From positions 291,411-355,410 of the forward strand of contig QJNS01000058.1 in NCBI GenBank assembly GCA_004154925.1: 64,000 nucleotides of DNA, given 5' to 3'. The stretch comes from Monosporascus cannonballus (Eukaryota; Ascomycota; Sordariomycetes; Xylariales). The translations under genes and the position numbers were made by a program. Positions 57,291 to 64,000 of this stretch are shown piece after piece. Positions within the stretch are counted from its first letter, which is position 1. Each line of letters opens with the position of its first letter. The notes under the pieces were generated by a model. That model had not been told where the DNA came from. It saw only the letters and a list, made by a program, of their open reading frames with translations, and did no database searches.

Positions 57291-60200
57291 AAAAATCATA
57301 ATAACGTCAAAATATAACGAATTAAAGGTTATATTTATTTTACAAGCAAAATTATTATTAAAAATATATTAATTTTTATGTTAATTTACGTAATAATTGC
57401 CTTACCTTATAAATTAAGCAAAATTGGTTACTAATTTACTAATTTGGCCAAATTACTTAATTTATTATATTTTATAAACCAAATAAATATATGCTTAAAA
57501 GAAAATTATTTACGAAAACCTTAAAAGTAATCGGAAAAACTTTCGGAATATATATTAATGCTACCGCTAATTTTACTTTTCGCCTAATAACCGAACGAAA
57601 AACGGTTTTTTCAAATTATCGCGTTACCGTATTATTCTAAAGTTAAGCCGGGCCGGGAAAATAAAGCGATTAAAACTTACGAAGTTTACGGGCATTATAA
57701 CCGAAAAAATTACTTTTCCTAATATTCCGGTTACCGGAAGTTGAAAATACGAAAGCATTTTTAGAAAGTAATTAAAACGATAAAATTTATATTTTAAATT
57801 AGAGCGAAAAAATAAGTTAATATAAAAATTAATACGTTAATAAAATAAATAATTAATTTATTAAAATTTATAAAACCGGCGGCATAATTTAAATTTATTC
57901 GTTATTTACGAAAATAATTTTTTTCAAATTATAATATCGGAAAGTTAAAATTTGATAAAATTAACCAAAAGTTTTTTTTCGTTATCCGTTATTTAAAAAC
58001 AAATATTAATAAAGTTATAAAAATAATAAAAAATAAAAATTACCTAAATCTTATTTATTTTTTCGCTACGGAAAAAATTAAAAATACCAAATTTAATTTC
58101 GGGTATTAAATTTTTATTACGTAAATAATAAAAATTTTGTCAGGACTTATAATATAAAATTTATAAAAATTTTTAAAGAGTTTTAACCTAATAAATATAA
58201 ATATAATATAATTAATATTATAAAATTAAATTAATAACGAATATACGTATTAACTTATGTATTAATTAATTTACCGTTTACCGTTATTTAACGAAAATAT
58301 TATAATTTTTATACTTTAACGAAAGCATTTTTTATCCGATATATTTTATGATTACGTCGGTAACCATTTTAATAAAACGTTTCGTACATAATAAAATTAA
58401 CAAATTAAAATATAAATTAAGCTTAAATTTACGATTAAATATTTAAAAAATTAATTATTAATATATAAGAAAGTAAATAATAAGAAATATATTAAAAATT
58501 TATCTTTTTAATATGTAATATCATAACGTTAAATTTATCCATAATAAATATTAATAATTTAAGAAACTTTTCGGCCATAATATATATCGTATTAATAATT
58601 ATTAACGTTAATTCATTTTCGAATTTCTGGAAATAAAAATAACGATAAATTACGTTATCCTATTATAATAAAGCGATTTATTTATTTTCCGATACTTCGT
58701 TTTCGAAAATAAATTCCTATTTTTTATTAATAGATATTTATAAAAAATTATTATTTAAATTAAGGAACTTATAAAATAATTAATCCGAATTATTTATAAT
58801 TATTTTTGCCGTATTAAAACGTAATTTAAGGTCGATATTATATTAAATTATAAATTATTTAAGATATTTATTTTGTAAGCGATTAAAAACGATTAATACG
58901 GAGATTAATATGTTAATAAAAATAAAATTTATAATAAATTATTGGCGATATCGACAATTTTTCGATAAATTCCATTTTGGATAATAAGGTCCGATTCAGA
59001 ATATTTTTTATTTTAAGCCGTTTTATTACGGCGAATCTTAATTCGTAATATTTATTAGGCGTTTTTTATGGCCTTTTTATTAGGATTTTTACGAAAGAAT
59101 TTTTCGTTACGTTTTTACGTTTTTATAATATTCTTATTATTTAAAAATGCGTTTTCGGATTTATAACGTTTATAAGAAAATTTACCGCCGTTTTTTCCGG
59201 AAATTAATATTATATTAAATATAATAAAATATTGATTAATACGGAAATAAATATATATTATATTAAAAATATAAGCATATTTATATTTTTAATTAATAAT
59301 TATAACATAAGGAAAAAATATTTTTTATTAAATATAATATTTATTTTAAATTAATTATAAATATTAAAATTAATATCGTATTATTAATATGATTAAAGAT
59401 ATAAAAAAATAAAATAAATACTTTATGATTTTATAAAAATATACAAAAAACGAAATTTAATTCTTAATTAATAAATTAGGAAAAAGTAAATATATATATA
59501 TATAATTTCTTATTAAAATAAAAAAATAGTTAAATTTCGGGTAAACTTTTAGGATAACAAAATAACCTAATATTTATTATATGATATTAAGGAAAAAACG
59601 TAAACTTATTTATATATAAATTTATTAAACAAAATAAAAATCCTTTAAGTAAATAATAATTTTTTTTGCATAAATCGCATATAAATTATTATAAATAAAT
59701 AACGAAATTAATTTGTTTTCCGTTATTTTCTATACTATTTTTAAGGCAAATTATTAAGTTTTAAAATCGTTATCCGGTCGTTTATTTTGTAAAATTTCTC
59801 GTATTATAAGGTCAAAACGATATTTTAATATTAACGGAATAAAAAGTTTTTAAAATTATTTAATTTTTCGTAATATCATAATTTTTTAAAATTAGCCGCA
59901 TATTAATTAATGTATATATTTAAAAATGTAACTTATTATTAGGTTTAAAGCCGCGCTACTAGATCTATATTCCAACCTTTGCTTTTTGTAATTGGCAATT
60001 ATAAACATTTCGATTTAAAATTTACCTTTATCTAATAATTTTCTATTTAAACGTAAAAACGATTAATAATTATTACCGGGATAATTTAATAACTTTTATA
60101 ATATGGATTTCCGGGATAAAAATTTTGTTATTTAAAAAATTAAATATAAAATTAAAATTAACAATAAAAATAACGGATAGATCCGTAAAAAAATTAACCT

Positions 60201-60990
60201 TTACGTTATTACGGTTATTTAAGATTTTTTTTATAATATTATCCAATAAACGATAAAAAAAATAATTTTATTTATGGAAAAAAGTATTTCAGTTATATAA
60301 AGTTCTAAAAAAAACTTTAAAAAATAAAAGGAATTGTAAAATATATTCGGAAGGTCCGGAAAAAAATAAATATTTTAAATATGGGCCGGATAATAAATAA
60401 TTTACTTGTTAAAATTTTTTTAAAAAATACGTATTTCACGTATTACCTTATTTTGGCCTTATTTTTACATATCCGCCTATATTAATTTTGAAATTTCGGC
60501 GTAATAATCATATTATAATTATTTTAACGGCGTAATTTATAATATAATTTTAATATTATCCGAAATTAATCTTATAATATGGCGCTGCTTTTTATCAATT
60601 TCTTTAATTAAATTATTACTAACGAAAAAAATTATAGGTTAAACTTTTTTTGGGCAAAAAACTTTCGACGAAATGGAAAATTAATTACGGAAATTAGGTA
60701 ATACTTTATATAACGAAAACGAAATCGAAAACGAAAATAAAAACGTATTTAAATTTGGAAAATAACCGAATATCGAAAATAAATTTAAAGATAATTACAT
60801 ATTCAACGAAATAAATTATTAGAAAAAAATAATAACGAATTAAAAAATAAATATAGTAAAAAAGCTAAACCTTTAACTTAATAACGGTTAAGTTCGCTAT
60901 TTTATAATAACGGACAAAAAAATAACGAACCATTTTTATATTTCGGCATTCCAGCATACTATAATTATAAGACGGAAAACACCGAAAAGT
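57291..60990. other. AT-rich RIP-like sequence, unassigned
   Basis: No ORF or domain recognised on either strand. It lies between a hAT-like terminus and a hAT transposase remnant, so it may be element interior or further nested debris. Confidence 0.45.
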
Positions 60991-62850
60991 TTAAGGCGTA
61001 ATTTATACGGCGGCCGTAATTTCAAAAAAAAACCGCCCCCGACAAAAATATAAACGAAAGACTTTTTAAAAGAATTTTCGTTTTCCGTCGAACGTTTTAA
61101 CATTAACAGGGCTGGCTCCAGAATGTAATCTTAAAAAAAGGTTAACCGATAATAATCTATAAAATTTGTTATAAAATCCGGATATATCCGAAATTAAGCA
61201 AAACCAATAATAACACCAATATGTTAAATAATTATATAAATAAAAAAAATATATATAAAAAATAAGCTGAAAATAAAAAAACGTAAGGCGCCATAGATTT
61301 TACTATAAATCGAATATTTTGGCACGTATTAATTATTATATTAATTATTATATTAATTATGGTTTTACTAATATCCGTTTTAAATAGCCGGAATTTTATC
61401 CGACAATAATTATTTTTTAATTAAAATATGGATTAATATGTGTATATTTTTCCACTTTGTCGAAAATCTGTATTTTATTAATTAGGTACGGCATATATAC
61501 CTTATTTATATTTTTCCAAAATCCCGTACGCTTAAAAACAAATACGAAAAATATACCGAAAAAGTTATACGTTTAAAATTACAAAATATATCTCTCAAAT
61601 CCCACGTTTCGATAACTATTAACATTTAAACGTCCCCTGGCTTAATATATATTTTTAAGGCGTATATATATATTTTATCGATAAAAACTGGATATTTAAA
61701 AACGTTTTAATTAATATCCAATTATACGAAAACAAAAAAAAATTAAATATTCAAAAATTATACGAAGTATTAAAAAAGTACGGGCTGCATACAAAAGTTC
61801 AAATTATTATAGCAGATAGCAGAACGAATTTCGGCATAAAGTATTTTAAGAAATACATAAAAAAAGATAAATAAAAAAAATTAAAAAAACAGGGCGAATT
61901 ATTTCCATTATTTTTTATATTCCTTACAAAATATCTATAAACGTTTTTTTAAATAGTTAAAAATTACAAATAACGCAAAACAAAAAATAAAACATATTTA
62001 AAAATAAAAGAAAACGATAAAAAAATCAAAATTAAATAAATTAAATGTAATATGGCTAATCGTATTATAAAAAAATATATTAACCTATTATTTCGCTAAT
62101 AAATTCGTATTTATTTTCGTATTAATCTTTTGGCCGTTATAAATCAAATAATTCGCAACGTATTTTAATTTTAATACAAAACGTTAGCAACGGTTTAAAT
62201 ATATATAAAATAATTTTTTAAAAAAATATCTTAAATATCTAAAAACTATTATAAGTTATTCGAAACGTAAAAAGTTTTTAAAATTCCGTAATATATATAT
62301 TTATCCGCGTTCGTTAATTAAGACTTATATTCAAATATTATATATACCGGGAAAAAATAAATGGTTTCGAAATTGTAAAAATTACTTAAGATATTATCGA
62401 TTATTTAATCGATATTTATAAGTTATCTTTCCTATTAATAAATATTTTTAACGTTTCGAAAAATATAAATTATAATTATATTTTTACTAAATTTAAAATT
62501 ATAAAAAAAATAGTTTCGAAAATACAAAACTTAGTTCTAAAATCGATTTTTTATTAATTCTCCTTAATTTTACTTCGAAAATTTATTTTAAACCATTTAA
62601 AATTATTTGGAATTTTATTAATATTATATCGATAAAATTTTCCGAAATAATAAATATTATTTTATTTTCGTAATACTTTTATATCCCTGATCGAATTTAA
62701 AAACGAAATTTTATTTCAATAAATAAAAAACATTTTTAAATTAATCCTTTATAAACGATTTTTTTCGTAATAAAATAATTCGTTATTTTAAAAAATACTT
62801 ATAAATCTTATTACAAAAAATATTGAAATAACGTAACAAAATTACTTAAC
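60990..62850 (+). pseudogene. hAT-family transposase, RIP-inactivated
   Basis: Plus strand, many stops. A possible BED zinc finger (IYKICYKIRIYPKLSKTNNN) at about 61.15-61.24 kb is followed by a segment like the usual pre-catalytic region (61.29-61.4 kb). The recognisable catalytic block comes at 61.61-61.86 kb: ITINI.TSPGLIYIFKAYIY, NWIFKNVLINIQ, LYEVLKKYGLHTKVQIIIAD, SRTNFG (for the family's TDNASNN). The C-terminal dimerisation region is not readable. Probably the gene of the element starting at 57148, though the spacing is long. Confidence 0.65.
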
Positions 62851-63910
62851 AAATAATATACCAATTAAAGTTTATCGGAAATCATAACCGAAAATATTAA
62901 AATTCTTAATAAGGTATTTATTTTCTTACCCCTTTTTTATTTTATTTCATTTTTATTTCTATACGTTAATATTAATATTTAAAAAATACCCTTTTAAATA
63001 TATTAATTTCCGATAACGGTCGGCCTTAGGAAAAAGTTATCAACCATTACTTGGAAATACGTAAGCATATAAGCTTTAATATAAGGATTAATACGTTAAT
63101 TAATATATAAGCTTACCTTTTTACCTAAATATTTTCGCATTTTAACGTAAAATTAAAACGTTATTCCCTGGGTTGGCCGTATTCGCCCGTAACCACCTTT
63201 ATATTCAAACCGTTACCATATTATTAAAATAAATATGAAATTAAATTAAGTAAATTTATTCGTATAATTATTCCGAATTAATATATCTTATATTTCGAAT
63301 TAACTTTTTTATCGTATGCTATTTACGAAATAAGTTAAAAAATTTATTGCTTAACGTTTAATACGATTATACGGAAAATAACAAATTTACCCATAGTGCA
63401 AAACGTTAATAAAAAGAAATTAAAAAAGCTTTTTATACGAAATTTTCGGAAAAATAAGGTTTAAACGTTATTTTTTCTATTTTTATTATTAATAAAATTA
63501 ATAAATCCTAATCCTTTTTCCAATCCGGTTTCCAAACCGCTATATTTTAAATTAATCTAGGAATAATATTAAATATAATTGGTTTTTTACCGAAATAACA
63601 AATCTATAATAAGATTACGGTACAACAGGAATCCGACTTACCGTTATTTTCAGTTAATTTATATGCTAAAGGGCAAACGAAAATTAAAAACGGTATAATT
63701 GGATTCATAAAAAAAAGGGAAAAAAAATTAATAATAATTTTAAAAAATTATTATAAGCCGTTCGGAAATATATATTAATAAAAAATAAGCGTATTATTAG
63801 TTAATTCATACATTATTAAATAATAAAGTTAATTAAATCTAATTTATTATAATTTATTTTAATATATAATTTTTTTAAAATATATTTTTATTTATATATT
63901 TTATTTATAT
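62851..63910. other. AT-rich sequence, nothing recognised
   Basis: No ORF, no repeat boundary and no right hAT end seen. RIP-like composition throughout. Confidence 0.45.
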
Positions 63911-64000
63911 ATTTTATTTTATTTTATTTTATTTTATTTTATTTTATTTTATTTTATTTTATTTTATTTTATTTTATTTTATTTTATTTTATTTTATTTT
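63911..64000. repeat. (ATTTT)n microsatellite
   Basis: Eighteen uninterrupted ATTTT units reaching the window end; the array may continue beyond it. Imperfect TTTATATATTTTA units precede it. Confidence 0.95.

Noticed and set aside
1..64000. Mitochondrial origin of the AT-rich sequence
   Set aside because: LTR elements with target duplications, spliceosomal introns and RIP-type changes show nuclear DNA.
63911..64000. Telomeric repeat at the window end
   Set aside because: The repeat is ATTTT, not the TTAGGG of filamentous fungi; it is a microsatellite.

Overview
The window is filamentous-ascomycete DNA, most likely Sordariomycetes and probably Hypocreales. Evidence: 49-68 nt GT-AG introns with CTAAC-like branch sites, a fungus-specific NO-reductase P450 gene, and fungal Ty3/gypsy, Ty1/copia, pogo, hAT and PIF/Harbinger elements. 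Most of the window is extremely AT-rich. CpA/TpG is depleted in favour of TpA while CpG survives, which is the signature of repeat-induced point mutation (RIP). No tRNA, rRNA or CRISPR array was seen.

Layout. 1-1860: AT-rich repeat debris with a short palindromic element (Q1) and a gypsy LTR fragment. 1860-5200: an island of ordinary composition holding the only intact gene, an eight-exon CYP55A nitric-oxide reductase (P450nor, minus strand, 403 codons). 5340-7531: a decayed PIF/Harbinger-like transposase. 7532-14244: Gyp-1, a complete gypsy element with 395-bp LTRs and TSD AATCT. 14245-25864: a copia element (Cop-1) split by an extra LTR plus the complete element Gyp-2 (16719-23526). 25865-40318: Gyp-4, with 204-bp LTRs, interrupted by Gyp-3 (29800-36469, TSD TTAAA) and by a solo LTR (TSD TAGGG). 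40319-42550: gypsy remnants.

42554-56392 is one pogo-type DNA transposon (Pogo-1, only about 1.8 kb of its own sequence, TA target duplication) inflated to 13.8 kb by nested insertions. These are two copia solo LTRs, two Q elements, two 128-152-bp LTR-like elements (P), and two non-autonomous elements with 8-bp TSDs (NA-1, NA-2). NA-2 contains Gyp-6 (TSD TAGCG), and Gyp-6 carries a second pogo element (Pogo-2) in its 5' LTR. Most boundaries were checked by target-site duplications and several by restoration of the interrupted reading frame. 56395-57147 is a small normal-composition island with one short orphan ORF. From 57148 to the end lies a hAT-like left terminus with GGGTACCC subterminal repeats, a decayed hAT transposase, and an (ATTTT)n microsatellite at the window edge.

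The most notable signal is a second gene on the opposite strand at the 3' end of the gypsy elements, tail-to-tail with pol. Five elements (Gyp-1, -2, -3, -6 and remnant Gyp-5b) retain it. Its predicted protein carries C-x2-C-x6-C-x8-C-x2-C-x6-C spacing, as in Gal4-type Zn2Cys6 clusters. 28 of the 30 ligand positions are still Cys or Tyr, and Tyr is what RIP makes of a Cys codon. A short intron-like GTAAG...AG lies just upstream in several copies. All copies here are dead, but the family looks like retrotransposons that carried an antisense transcription-factor-like gene.

Coordinates and alignments were made by eye; no database search was run.
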